This document shows, piece by piece, positions 16,645 through 25,368 of a stretch of DNA of 64,000 bases (position 1 is the first letter of the stretch; each line of letters starts with the position of its first letter). The position numbers were made by a program, and so were the translations under genes. Source of the DNA: JACRCT01 sp049841135. GTDB taxonomy: Bacteria; Myxococcota; Myxococcia; Myxococcales; UBA5297. Where the stretch lies: positions 186,001 to 250,000 of the forward strand of contig JASGHK010000005.1 in assembly GCA_049841135.1 (NCBI GenBank), read 5' to 3'. Below the pieces are notes generated by a model, which had not been told where the DNA came from, ran no database searches, and saw only the letters and a list, made by a program, of their open reading frames with translations.

Positions 16645-17265
16645 ATGCTCACCAGCCTGCTCGTCTGCCTGGGCCTGCTTCTCTCTGCTTCGCCCCAGGA
16701 TTCTGATCCGGAAATCCCTCTGCGCATCGGCGAGCGCAAGGTGCTGTCGCCGGCCGGGGTCGAGCGCGCCGCGGTGGGTGACCCTGAGGTCGCCACGGTG
16801 CTGGTCGAATCGGCGGGAGTGGTCGTCGAGGGCATCTCGGAGGGCAAGACCTCGCTGCTCACCTGGGCTGCGGACGGCACGCGTACCGCGAGCCTCCTGG
16901 TCGTCACCAAGAGCAAAGAGGCCAACCAGCCACGACCGGCCGCTGCTGTCCCCGCGACGTCGCTGACGGGCACGATCGTCACGGTGCGCAAGGGAGAGGT
17001 CCTGCGAACCGCCGTGGCCGGCGTGGCTCGGGTCACGCTTGGCGACCCCAGCTTGGCCGATGCCGTTCTGCTTCCCGGCGAGATCGAGGTTCGGGGCCGG
17101 GAGGAGGGCCGGACCACACTCCTGCTCAGGTTCGCCGACGGACGGCGGCACGGCTACGCCCTCGAAGTCCTCCCCGCCGCGTCCACGCCCAAGTCCGCCT
17201 CCAAGCCCGCGCCCAAACCCGCGCCCAGTACAGGACCTGGCAGCCGATCTTCGAAGACCCCTTAG
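16645..17265 (+). CDS. Secreted protein with two pilus-assembly N-terminal (PF13629-like) domains
   Basis: 206 aa. The ATG at 16645 is preceded by GGGAGG at 16633. A signal peptide (MLTSLLVCLGLLLSAS) is followed by two copies of a roughly 65-residue domain (about 27-92 and 104-172), each with the pattern IPLRIGE/VRKGE...GVxRVAVGDPxxA...GxxEGxTTLL. This resembles the N-terminal domain of CpaC/RcpA-type secretins. No secretin barrel follows. The tail is a Lys/Pro/Ala-rich segment. It may be a periplasmic accessory protein or adhesive module. No pilus genes are adjacent. Confidence 0.7.
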   Translation: MLTSLLVCLGLLLSASPQDSDPEIPLRIGERKVLSPAGVERAAVGDPEVATVLVESAGVVVEGISEGKTSLLTWAADGTRTASLLVVTKSKEANQPRPAAAVPATSLTGTIVTVRKGEVLRTAVAGVARVTLGDPSLADAVLLPGEIEVRGREEGRTTLLLRFADGRRHGYALEVLPAASTPKSASKPAPKPAPSTGPGSRSSKTP

Positions 17266-17291
17266 CCCCTTCGGGCTTTGACCTGAAGCAC

Positions 17292-17326
17292 AAGCCCGAA
17301 GCCTGGGGCCCGCAGTCCGAAACCCT
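17292..17326. repeat. CCGAAGCC-type dispersed repeat, copy 1
   Basis: A short G/C-rich unit, CCCGAAGCC...GGGCCCGCAGTCCGAA, follows the 17265 stop. Near-identical units occur at 36160-36191 (after the HtrA gene) and, rearranged, at 25333-25368. All three lie just beyond gene 3' ends. Confidence 0.5.
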
Positions 17327-17334
17327 CGGCGCGC

Positions 17335-17434
17335 GCCAGGAGAGCGTGCCGCTCCCTGCCAGCCAGAGGCCATCGGGGCCGGAGACACACGTCGTGAGCC
17401 GGGATAGCTCTCGCTCTGCCGCGCCCATGCCCGG
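17335..17434 (-). pseudogene. Remnant of the 3' end of a beta-propeller gene
   Basis: This stretch is about 80% similar to 18301-18400, the 3' end of the gene at 18276-20285. It would encode TTCVSGPDGLWLAGSGTL, against TTCATGPDGLWLAGSGTL in the intact gene. No upstream part of the copy is present, because a different gene (17435-18242) occupies that place. It is best read as a relic of a tandem duplication later overwritten or deleted. Confidence 0.65.
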
Positions 17435-18242
17435 CTAGAACGGAAGCCCGCCCAGCACGCCCTCGAGGTAGTCGCGCGCGCAGCTGTTCCAGTGGAAGTC
17501 GAAGTAGTGCGGCCCCATCGGCTCGTTGGTCACGGACGACATGGGCACCACCGGCCGCGCCATCGAGCCGTCGGAGTACCCGTGCGCGACCTCGCGGCGG
17601 CGGTGGTTGTCCCAGAGCACGAATGAGGAACGGTAGTGGAGGCGCCTGGTGGGCACGGGGGCGGTCACCACGACTCGTGGAGTATGGGTCACCGACGTCG
17701 TCGCGTTCTGGTATGGGGCAAAGCGGGTGGCGCGCCTCGCTGGCGTGGTGACCCTCGAGACCTGGTCGATGGTCCTGACGCCGATCCCGGATGCCTCCCG
17801 CAATCCCAGGCTGACGTTTCCGATGAGCAGCACGAAGTCCGGGCTGCCCCAGCCCGTCTTGAACTCAGCCCCATCCATCGGGACGTCGAGATCGAGCACC
17901 CAGTCCTTCGCCGCCTTCACCTCCAAGGTCCTCGTCTCCACCGGTGATCCGGGAGATGTCTCGAGCGAGACCTCCCGGAACCGGGTGCGCGAGCGGGCCT
18001 CCTCGAGCAGCCGGTTCTTGAAGAACTCGAAGATCCGCTCCTCTGGGTCTCCGAAGCCCGAGAGGTCCGCGTCGCCGATGCTGGAGATGCGCGCCCGCTC
18101 GTCCACCACGATCAGCAGCCTCCCACCCTCGGAGATCCGTCCGCTTCGGTACTCCGGCTGGATTGAGAATGCCGCGATTGGAAAGGCAGGAGGACAGCAG
18201 GAGCAGCGAGGCCGGGACCAGAAGAGCTGGGAAGAGTCGCAT
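17435..18242 (-). CDS. Lipoprotein, unknown function (apparent frameshift)
   Basis: The best start, ATG at 18242, gives MRLFPALLVPASLLLLSSC, a textbook lipoprotein signal with lipobox LSSC. After about 35 codons the coherent protein continues in another frame (IQPEYRSGRISEGGRLLIVV onward) to the stop at 17435. A single-base shift near 18130-18190 is therefore implied. The body (about 230 aa) contains FGDPEERIFEFFKNRLLEEA, DWVLDLDVPMDGAEF and DFVLLIGNVSLGLREA. I do not recognise the family. It lies 33 bp downstream of the beta-propeller gene and may be cotranscribed with it. Confidence 0.55.
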
Positions 18243-18275
18243 GTGTGCCTGGGCAAAGACCGAGTGTTTGACGGG

Positions 18276-20285
18276 TCAGGGCACGGGGGCCCGCGCCCCT
18301 CGCCAGTAGAGCGTGCCGCTCCCTGCCAACCACAGGCCGTCGGGCCCTGTGGCGCACGTCGTGAACTGGGATGGCTCGAGCGCCGCGCCAATCAGCGACC
18401 AGCGCGACCCGGCCTTCTCGAGGATGGCGCCGCCAGGCCAGAAGTCGCCGTCGGCGTAGCCCAGCGCCCCCACCGCCACCACGCCGCCGCGCCCGTCGGC
18501 GCACACCGCGCGCAGGTCGAAGTCGAGCTTGCTCTCGAAGGCCGTGACCCACGCCTTGCCGTTCCAGCGCAGCACCACGTCCGCGCCCACGGCCCAGGCC
18601 TCGTCGCCCACCTGTGCGACCGCGGTGAGGTTCTTGGCCGTCGGCGAGACCAGGCGCTGCCACCGCCCCTGCTCGAAGCGCGCGATGGCGCCCTTCTCTC
18701 CGACCACCCAGGCCGCCTTCCCGGACCCGGCGACCGCGGACCACGAGCCCTCGCCTTCCGGCGACCGGAGCTGCCAGGCCTTTCCATCCCAGCCGTAGAC
18801 CGCGCCTCCCACCACGGCCCAGGCCTGCACGGTGCCTTCGGTTGTCGGAGTCTTGCCCAAGGCCTGCGTGCGCCAGGCCTTGCCGTCCCAACGCCACAGC
18901 TCCCTTCCCGAGATCCACAAGTCCCCGGGGCCCGTGCCCCAGACCCGGCAGCCGACGGGACGCGACTCTGCGCAAGCGTCGGCCGGCATCGGGACCCTGG
19001 TCCACGAGCCCTCGCTGCTGCGCCGCATCGACACGAGCTGGTCCTTCGTCGTCTTCCCCAGCACGACGAGCCCCGCACCGTCGCCGCCGACGACCTCCGC
19101 CTCGAAGCGCGTCCCCCACTCCTGCCAGCGCTTGCCGTCGAAGTGCGCGAGCGCACCGCGATAGCCCACGGCCCACACGTCGTCATCGGCGGCTCCCCAG
19201 GCCGCGAGCCACGCCGTCCAGTCGCGGGGCAGCGTCGCGGTTCGCTGGCGGGTGATCGCCGTGAGGCCGAGGCCCACCTTGACCGTCACCGCCTTGCCGA
19301 CGAAGGCGGCGTGGAGGGCGTCGGACGAATCGCCGGCAGACCGCACGGACCACGACTTGCCGTCCGCCGAAGGCGTGAGCTCCAGCGGACCGCCCTGATC
19401 CTCGTAGTAGCCGACCGGTGGGCGCAGCAGGCCGAGCCGGTTGGCGCCGATCGGGTACAGCCCGTGGATGCCGGACTCGCTGCCCTCGACTCCTGGGACA
19501 ACCGCCTGCTTCCAGCGCTCGCCATCGAAGCGCGCGAGGACGCCTCGGTCGCCGCCGGCCCAGACTTCCTTGGCGGAGCGTCCCCAGACGGCATTGAAGT
19601 CGCGCCAGGTCAGGCGCTCCACCTGCGACCACGCCTTGCCGTCCCAGTGAAGGATGACGCCCTCCGTCCCGACCGCCCAGACCGAGTCGCTCGCCGTGCC
19701 CCAGACCGCGAGCAGCGCGTTCGTCACCGGCACCGCCACCGCGCTCCAGCGAGTGCCGTCCCAGCGCAGCGCGGTCCCGACGGTCCCCACCGCCCAGCCG
19801 TCGTCCGCTCCAGCGAACCAGAGCCCCTGAAGGTCGGCCGTGACCGGGACCTCCTGGCGCTTCCAGTCGGCGCCGTCCCAGCGGAGCATCGTCCCGCGAG
19901 CGCCCGCCGCCCACACGTCCTTCGTCCCAGTGCCCGCCACGGCGAAGAGCGTCTCGTGGGTGACCCGCGGGCCGCTGGCCACGAAGCCGCTGGCGTAGAA
20001 CGAGGCCCGCGCGAAGGATGCGCCCGGTTCCAGGCGGGGCGGCACGGCGCTCTCGGCCGGCGCGGATGAGCCGAGCCCGACCCTGGACCGGCAAGGCAGC
20101 CACCGCTTGACGCCGCACCGGTCCGCCTCGTCGCGAAGGTCGGGCTGCCCGTTCGCGCGCTTCGCACAGAGCTCGACGTCGCTCTCCGACTCACAGGGCT
20201 TGGCGCGGCCCTCAGCGGCCGAGGCAATCGCGGAGACGTGGGACGACACCATGAACGCGCACAGCACCTGGACTACTCGGGTCAT
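18276..20285 (-). CDS. Secreted beta-propeller repeat protein
   Basis: 669 aa with a signal peptide (MTRVVQVLCAFMVSSHVSAIASA). Residues from about 100 onward consist of at least ten repeats of 35-50 residues with the core DVWAVGxxG...WDGxxW (for example DGWAVGTVGTALRWDGTRW and SVWAVGTEGVILHWDGKAW). This is the pattern of WD/BNR-like propellers found in myxobacterial surface proteins. A cysteine-containing region near the N-terminus precedes the propeller. Function is unknown, probably surface binding. AGGATCC just precedes the ATG at 20285. A relic of its 3' end lies at 17335-17434. Confidence 0.8.
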   Translation of the reverse strand: MTRVVQVLCAFMVSSHVSAIASAAEGRAKPCESESDVELCAKRANGQPDLRDEADRCGVKRWLPCRSRVGLGSSAPAESAVPPRLEPGASFARASFYASGFVASGPRVTHETLFAVAGTGTKDVWAAGARGTMLRWDGADWKRQEVPVTADLQGLWFAGADDGWAVGTVGTALRWDGTRWSAVAVPVTNALLAVWGTASDSVWAVGTEGVILHWDGKAWSQVERLTWRDFNAVWGRSAKEVWAGGDRGVLARFDGERWKQAVVPGVEGSESGIHGLYPIGANRLGLLRPPVGYYEDQGGPLELTPSADGKSWSVRSAGDSSDALHAAFVGKAVTVKVGLGLTAITRQRTATLPRDWTAWLAAWGAADDDVWAVGYRGALAHFDGKRWQEWGTRFEAEVVGGDGAGLVVLGKTTKDQLVSMRRSSEGSWTRVPMPADACAESRPVGCRVWGTGPGDLWISGRELWRWDGKAWRTQALGKTPTTEGTVQAWAVVGGAVYGWDGKAWQLRSPEGEGSWSAVAGSGKAAWVVGEKGAIARFEQGRWQRLVSPTAKNLTAVAQVGDEAWAVGADVVLRWNGKAWVTAFESKLDFDLRAVCADGRGGVVAVGALGYADGDFWPGGAILEKAGSRWSLIGAALEPSQFTTCATGPDGLWLAGSGTLYWRGARAPVP

Positions 20286-20471
20286 TGAGGATCCTCGCTT
20301 GGAGCCGGCACGCCTTGCAGTCGATGGGCCAGCAGTCTCGCACAGGGCCCCGTTCCCGCTCTTGGGTGTCTGTTCTTCCTCATGGCGTGGCCTTCGAGCC
20401 GCGCGAAGCGCCACCAAGCCGGCTGCAGCCGCCGTCGGCGGCCAGGCACAGGCCCTGCAGTCCTCGCGTGC

Positions 20472-20798
20472 ATGCGACCCCGGCCCGCGGCCATCGACCC
20501 TCGTGCGACGCTCCTCTTCTCCGGCCTGGCCGCGCTGTGGGGCGCCGGGCTCTTCGTGTGGCTGGGCGTCCTCCACCGCTGGCTGGTCGTGAATGGCGGC
20601 AACCACTCGGCCCTGTACGCCTACGCGCCCTGGGACACGGTTCTCGCGCTCCTGTCGCCCCTCCTGGTGACGCTGATGGCGCTGCCGCTGCTCGCCCCCT
20701 TCGCGGTGACCCGCTCGCCGCTCACCGCGCTGCTGGGCCTGCTCGCGCTGCCCTCGTTCCTCCAGGCCGCGCAGATCGCCATGGCGCTGGCGGACTGA
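20472..20798 (+). CDS. Small membrane protein, 108 aa
   Basis: Start ATG at 20472. Three predicted membrane segments (about residues 14-34, 55-77 and 84-104) are separated by short charged loops, with an Asp/Arg-rich N-terminus. I do not recognise the family and no neighbour suggests a role. It is transcribed divergently from the beta-propeller gene and converges on the gene at 21056. Confidence 0.55.
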   Translation: MRPRPAAIDPRATLLFSGLAALWGAGLFVWLGVLHRWLVVNGGNHSALYAYAPWDTVLALLSPLLVTLMALPLLAPFAVTRSPLTALLGLLALPSFLQAAQIAMALAD

Positions 20799-20932
20799 GC
20801 GCCCATTCGCCGGAGCCCAGCAACTCCAGCGGGCTCGTGGGAGCCTTCAACGACCTACGGCGTGACGCGCAGACCCTTGCCTCGCACCGAAGGACGAGGG
20901 AGGTCACTTCACATCGCGAAGCGCAGGTCCCC

Positions 20933-21043
20933 GTGTCGCGCCGAGGGCCGAGACGAGCAGAGCCGGGCTCCTCACCGGAGCAATGAGCAAACCCGACCTC
21001 AATCCGTGCAACCCGTCAGCGACGGGGAGGCGGGGGAGGGGCC
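20933..21043. repeat. 110-bp dispersed repeat, copy a
   Basis: This intergenic stretch between two convergent genes aligns over its whole length with 37075-37185. Both have AGCAG-AG-CGGGCT, CACCGGAGCAATG/CCCCGGAGCAGTG, CAATCCGTG and GCGACGGGGAGGCGGG/AGACGGG in the same order. Further copies are at 36909-37000 (inverted) and 25086-25148 (partial). It could serve as a bidirectional 3'-end signal. Confidence 0.7.
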
Positions 21044-21055
21044 ACGCGAGAGTGG

Positions 21056-21787
21056 CTATCGGACCCCGGCGGCAGCGAGGATCCGCTCCGCCGCGGCGAC
21101 GTCCATCCTGCACTCGCCCACCTCTTCCTCCACCCCGAAGTCGAGCTTCAGGGGGGCCAGCGTCACCGAACGTGTCCCTGCGCAGTGGCGCCCCGCCGCC
21201 GAGTAGCAGCGAGCACCTTCGCCCGAGAGCTGGAGTGCGCCTTCGGCCGTCCGAGCCTTCCGGTCGATCACGGCCGTCCACCGGACATCGAGGTCGGTGA
21301 CGAAGAGCTCGGCGGTCCCTGGGACGAGCCCGCGGCGCATCGAGACGTCGACCTCCCCTGAATCGGCGTTCTTGCAGCGGCCCGCGGCCTTCGGGGGCGG
21401 AAGCGCGCGCGTGGCGGCGGCCCACTGCTCGAGCCGCGTCCGGTCGACCTGGACGAACTTCCAGGCGCAGGTGAGGTCGAGCGTGGGCGGCACCGCACTG
21501 ATGTCGAGGACGCGCTCCTGCCCGGGCAGGACACCGGCGTCGGTCACGCGCCACTCGCGGTCGGAGGCGATCATCCGCTCGTGCGTGATGAGCGTGGTGC
21601 CGTCAGCGCACTGGACGAGCCAATCGAAGCCGCTGCCCAGAACGCTCACCACGCGGGTGTCGCCGGTGCGCAGCGCGTCGTCGACCGTGAGCGAGTAGGC
21701 GACCTCCGGGTCGCGGCAGGCGATGAGCTCGGCGGGACGGGGCGCAGCGGCGAGCGCGGAGAGGAGCAGGACGAGCGTGGCATTCAT
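21056..21787 (-). CDS. Secreted hypothetical protein
   Basis: 243 aa. The N-terminus MNATLVLLLSALAAAPRPA is a signal peptide. The mature protein has about six cysteines (CRDPEV, VQCADG, DLTCAWK, GRCKN, CYSAAGRHC, GECRMD), consistent with disulfides in the periplasm or outside the cell. No recognisable domain. It ends at 21056, beside the 110-bp repeat. Confidence 0.65.
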   Translation of the reverse strand: MNATLVLLLSALAAAPRPAELIACRDPEVAYSLTVDDALRTGDTRVVSVLGSGFDWLVQCADGTTLITHERMIASDREWRVTDAGVLPGQERVLDISAVPPTLDLTCAWKFVQVDRTRLEQWAAATRALPPPKAAGRCKNADSGEVDVSMRRGLVPGTAELFVTDLDVRWTAVIDRKARTAEGALQLSGEGARCYSAAGRHCAGTRSVTLAPLKLDFGVEEEVGECRMDVAAAERILAAAGVR

Positions 21788-21964
21788 GGCGCCGGCTCAA
21801 AGCAAAGCGGATGCCTGGCGCCAGGCCGCGCGAAGCCCCGACAACTCCAGGGAGACAGGTGGCGGGAAGGCGCGGTTGCCGGGCCACAGCTGCTTCACTT
21901 CAGAAGCAGGAAGGCCCGGCGCAGCGACTGCCCCGGTCACGACGGCTCAACGATCGAAGGTCGC

Positions 21965-22528
21965 CTACCAGTCCACGCCCAGCCACGCCGCCGGCACGAA
22001 GACCGTCGCCTCGCGCTCGAGGCGGAAGACGAGCTGCGGCTCGACGGACAGGTGCAGGCCGAAGTGCTGGCGCGCCAGCCACTCGACGCGCACGTCGAGG
22101 CCGGCGGCGATGCCGCTCCCGCCGCAAGAGGAGCTCCGGGTCCCGTTCGTGTAGCAGTCGCCGAAGAGCGCATAGCCGACCGAGAGGCCCGCCGAGATGC
22201 CCAGGCCGTCGGTGGGCTCGAAGGTCAGCCGCGCCAGCGCGGAGGCGCTGCCGGCCGAGACGTTCAAGCCCCAGCGCAAGCCGTTCTCGTGCTCGCCGGC
22301 GCTGCCGGGGAAGAAGCGGACGCGCGCGCCGACCTGCAGGAGGTCGTTGAGCTCGAGGCCGCCCTCGAGCGCCGCGCCCAGGTACCAGCGGTTGGCGCCG
22401 CCACCGGAGAGCGGCGCGGCCAGGGCGCCACCGAGATCGAGCGCGCCAAAGCCGCGGGGTGGATCAGCGAGCACCGGAGCTGGAACGAGTGCCAGCGAGG
22501 CGATGACGGCAACGGCGGTCTTCTTCAT
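21965..22528 (-). CDS. Small outer-membrane beta-barrel protein
   Basis: 187 aa. The signal peptide (MKKTAVAVIASLALVPAPVLA) is followed by about eight amphipathic strands rich in alternating Gly/Leu/Val and aromatic residues (for example RWYLGAALEGGLELNDLLQV and HFGLHLSVEPQLVFRLE). It ends in a strand with a terminal Trp (WLGVDW), as expected for barrels recognised by the BAM complex. Two cysteines in one loop (DCYTNGTRSSSC) may pair. The start at 22528 is chosen because upstream codons are inside the decamer repeat. Confidence 0.65.
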   Translation of the reverse strand: MKKTAVAVIASLALVPAPVLADPPRGFGALDLGGALAAPLSGGGANRWYLGAALEGGLELNDLLQVGARVRFFPGSAGEHENGLRWGLNVSAGSASALARLTFEPTDGLGISAGLSVGYALFGDCYTNGTRSSSCGGSGIAAGLDVRVEWLARQHFGLHLSVEPQLVFRLEREATVFVPAAWLGVDW

Positions 22529-22562
22529 GTTCGACTCGTGCGGAACGGGGCCGCGGCAGCTT

Positions 22563-22599
22563 CGTCCATCCCGTCCATCCCGTCCATCGAGTCCATCTG
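22563..22599. repeat. Decamer tandem repeat (CGTCCATCCC units)
   Basis: Nearly four units of the decamer CGTCCATCCC (GATGGACGGG on the other strand) lie between the barrel gene start at 22528 and the acetyltransferase stop at 22629. The related arrays at 10832 and 47146 share the period of 10 and the ATGG(G)AC core. Confidence 0.6.
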
Positions 22600-22628
22600 G
22601 GAGACACACTGGACTCGGCTTTCGCGAA

Positions 22629-23144
22629 TCAGGACGAGCCCAAGGTGAGCACCATCGTGACCGACCCGCCGCTTCCGCCGAACTCCACGAAGCCCGTCCG
22701 GTCGTAGAGGCGCTTGGCGGGGTTGTCGAGGTCGACGCTCAGGCTCAGCGCTTGGTAGCGACCGCGCGCGTCCTCGAGCATCGCGGCCAGCAGCCGACTG
22801 CCGATGCCTTTGCCACGGTGGCTCGGGAGCACCGACATCGCCAGCTCGGGGGTCGCGTCGTCCACGTAGCCGAAGCCGCGGCGGTCGCCGGTGAGCAGCC
22901 GAACCCAGATCATTCCCACGACCTCGCCGGCCTCCTCGGCGACGAAGCCGGCATCGCCCGCCGCGCCCCAACCGTCTGCGTAGACCCGGATCGCGGGCAG
23001 GTCGACGATGCTGCGCGGGTAGGCGGGCTTGCCGAGCGGGACATGGACCGCCAGGTAGAGGAACTCGCGCAGCAGGGCCACGTCGGCCTGGCCGAGGGCT
23101 CGCAGCTTCAAATCGACGCAACGCTCATGAGGACGGTCGATCAT
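22629..23144 (-). CDS. GNAT family N-acetyltransferase
   Basis: 171 aa. It has the GNAT fold order: motif C/D region (GFVAEEAGEVVGMIWVRL), motif A with the acetyl-CoA pyrophosphate loop HRGKGIGSRLLAAMLEDA, and motif B (LSVDLDNPAKRLYDRTGFVEFG). It would transfer an acetyl group to an amine. The substrate cannot be told from sequence. The ATG at 23144 is used. Confidence 0.85.
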   Translation of the reverse strand: MIDRPHERCVDLKLRALGQADVALLREFLYLAVHVPLGKPAYPRSIVDLPAIRVYADGWGAAGDAGFVAEEAGEVVGMIWVRLLTGDRRGFGYVDDATPELAMSVLPSHRGKGIGSRLLAAMLEDARGRYQALSLSVDLDNPAKRLYDRTGFVEFGGSGGSVTMVLTLGSS

Positions 23145-23196
23145 GGGGAGGCGATAGCGACTCGAAACGGACCGGACGACGCTGGAGTCAGCCGGA

Positions 23197-23502
23197 CTAC
23201 ATCGGGCAGGACCACGAGAAGCTCGAGCCCTCAACGTCACTCATCCCGCGGCAGGAGCACGTGAGCGGGGTGCCGTTGGGGCAGCCGACGATCACGTCGG
23301 CCGGCTGCTTCCTGGTCGTCGTGACACGGCAGTCCACGGGATAGGTCGTCCCGGCCGGGTAGTTCTCCGGGTCCATCGGAGCACAGCCCGAGGCTCCCGA
23401 TGCCTGCTGCTCGCAGTCGTACTCGGGCTGGGAGGGAAACGACGGGCAGAGGCACCCCGAGCACCCGAGGGCGATGGCGACGATGCTGACCAGAGTTCGC
23501 AC
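23197..23502 (-). CDS. Small cysteine-rich lipoprotein
   Basis: 101 aa. The signal peptide MRTLVSIVAIALGCSGC gives a candidate lipobox GCSGC. The mature part is short with eight further cysteines (LCPS, DCEQQ, GCAPM, VDCRV, VGCPN, TCSC, SWSC), suggesting a compact disulfide-bonded knot on the cell surface. Family not recognised. Confidence 0.6.
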   Translation of the reverse strand: MRTLVSIVAIALGCSGCLCPSFPSQPEYDCEQQASGASGCAPMDPENYPAGTTYPVDCRVTTTRKQPADVIVGCPNGTPLTCSCRGMSDVEGSSFSWSCPM

Positions 23503-23659
23503 GATGGGTCCCTTCTCTTCTTCCTCCCGGCCGTGCCCCGAGGCTAGGACTCCGCGAGCGCCTGCGTCCAGGGCCCGAGCGCACTCCCGCCCGTCTGCCG
23601 GGCCGGCTTCCGGGTGAGGTCGGGTCGAACCGGCAGAGGCATGCGGTTATCCTCCCCTC

Positions 23660-25066
23660 ATGCGCCAGCTCTGCGTTGCCCTGCTCTCCCTCGCCGCCTG
23701 CGCCACCACGGCGACCTCCACCCGCGTCGCGCCCAGCGCCTCCCCGGCTCCGGTGGCGCCTTCCGCTCCCGTGGCCACGGCCTCGACCGGGGAGCCCCAC
23801 CTCCTGCCGTTTTTGGAGGACGACCTCGGCCAAGCCGTCGCCCTGGCCCGGCAGCGCAAGGTGCCGCTGTTCATCGATGCCTGGGCCTCGTGGTGACACA
23901 CCTGCCGCTTCATGCGCGCCCACGTCTATTCGGACGCGGCGCTCGTGAAGCACGCCGGACGGTTCGTCTGGCTCAGCATCGACACCGAGAAGGACCAGAA
24001 CGCCCGCTTCCTCGAGCTGTACCCGGTGGAGGCGTGGCCCACGCTGTTCGTCGTCGACCCCGACTCCGGCGCCGTCGCCCTCAAGTGGCTGGGCAGCGCG
24101 ACCGTCCCGCAGCTGGAGAAGATGCTCGAGGACGCGGAGCGCGCCGTGCGTCCGGCGGTCGAGGCACTCTCGGCCGCGGAGGCGGCCTACGACCGAGGCC
24201 TGCGTCACTACGCCGGCAAGGAGCCGGCAGACGCCGTCGAGGACTTCCGCGCGGCCCTGATGGCCGGCGGCCCGAGCTGGCCCCGGCGTGCCCGCGCCAT
24301 CGAGTCGCTCGTCCTGGCCGAACTCGACCAGGGCGACCTCGCGACCTGCGCCGCGACCGCCGTGACCGAGGCGGCTTCGATGCCGCGCGGCGCCTCCTTC
24401 GCCAACACCGTCGCCACCGGCCTGTCCTGTGCGCTCGCCGCCGCCGGGGAGGGCTGGCGCGCCCAGGCCATCGCGGTGCTCGAGCCGCTGACCCGGGAAG
24501 CGGTAGGCCTCGAGTCGGTGCTCGCCGACGATCGATCCAGCCTGTACGACTCGCTGGTGAGCTGCCGCGAGGAGGCCAAGGACGCCGAGGGAGCGAAGAA
24601 GCTCGCGGGCGAATGGCTCACGTTCCTCGAGGAGGCGGCCGCGAAGGCGAAGAGCCCGGAGGCGCGCTCGGCCTTCGACGCGCACCGGGTCTCGGCGGCG
24701 CTCAAGCTGGGCGACCCCGCGCGGGCCATTCCGGCGCTGGAGCAGACCGAGCGCGAGCTGCCGGCGGACTACAACGCCCCGGCGCGGCTGGCGCAGCTCT
24801 ACCAGGCGCTGGGGAAGCTCGACGAGGCGCTGACGGCCAGCGACCGCGCGCTCGCGAAGGTCTATGGACCGCGACGGCTGCGGTTGCTGGAGAACCGCTC
24901 GGACCTGCTCAAGGCCAAGGGCGATCCCGCGGCGGCCAGGCAGGTGCTGGAGGAGGCGCTGGAGTTCGCCCAGAAGCTGCCGGAGGTGCAGAGGCAGGCG
25001 TTCCAGATCCAGAGGATCGAGAAGCGGCTCAAGGCGCTGGGCCCCTCCCAGCCTCCCCTTCGCTGA
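23660..25066 (+). CDS. Thioredoxin-fold/TPR lipoprotein with in-frame TGA (selenocysteine candidate)
   Basis: 468 codons if TGA at 23894-23896 is read. N-terminal lipoprotein-like signal (MRQLCVALLSLAACATT), Ala/Pro linker, then a thioredoxin-like domain (about residues 47-165) with FIDAWASW-TGA-HTCRFM, VWLSIDTEKD and the cis-Pro segment EAWPTLFVVD. The TGA falls exactly where the first cysteine of CxxC is expected, giving U79-H-T-C. The same frame continues with normal codon use for 390 codons into TPR-like helices. If TGA is a true stop only a 78-residue fragment is made. Alternatives are a TGC-to-TGA mutation or a base error. Confidence 0.6.
23917..23942 (+). other. Stem-loop after the in-frame TGA (weak SECIS candidate)
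   Basis: Bases 23917-23926 pair with 23933-23942 as five plus four base pairs separated by one A.C mismatch, leaving the loop TATTCG. The apical loop begins 30 bases after the TGA, inside the 16-37 base distance known for bacterial SECIS elements. Against it, the loop lacks a G in its first two positions, which most bacterial SECIS elements have. Confidence 0.25.
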
Positions 25067-25085
25067 CGGATGTTCGGATGGAGCT

Positions 25086-25148
25086 CAGTGGGCTCACTGT
25101 TCATGACAGGAGTCCGCCTCTGCTCGATTCCTCCTCCGGCGTGACACC
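25086..25148. repeat. 110-bp dispersed repeat, partial copy b
   Basis: CAGTGGGCTCACTG, CCGCCTCTGCT and CGGCGTGACACC appear in the same order and spacing as in the reverse complement of 37075-37130. It lies just after the 25066 stop. The remainder of the 25067-25367 gap also holds the hairpin repeat at 25247 and a CCGAAGCC-type unit at 25333-25368. Confidence 0.6.
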
Positions 25149-25246
25149 TCGACACCCCGAGCTTGTCGAGGGGCCGGGGCTCAATCTGCCGACCCGATCT
25201 CATGCGCTTCAGGATTGGTCGAACGGTGGGCCGGTTCTGCAAGCGT

Positions 25247-25271
25247 GCCGGCACGAGGCCGGCGATCCGAG
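25247..25271 (+). repeat. Hairpin repeat GCCGGC-ACGAG-GCCGGC, copy 1
   Basis: A 25-base unit made of a 6-bp stem GCCGGC around the loop ACGAG, followed by GATCCGAG, is repeated exactly in inverse orientation at 31859-31883. Bases outside the unit differ. It behaves like a second, distinct REP-type family. Confidence 0.6.
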
Positions 25272-25332
25272 CGCACGAGGCCTTTTGCGAACCGCGGGGA
25301 GGAACGCTCCGCATCTCCAAGTTCAAGGTGTA

Positions 25333-25368
25333 GACCCGAAGCCCGCAGCCCGGAGCCCGAAGCCCGAT
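25333..25368. repeat. CCGAAGCC-type dispersed repeat, rearranged copy
   Basis: Units of CCCGAAGCCCG and CAGCCCGGAGCCCGAAG follow one another directly before the stop codon of the 25368 gene. They match the units at 17292 and 36160, but in a different order. Confidence 0.4.
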
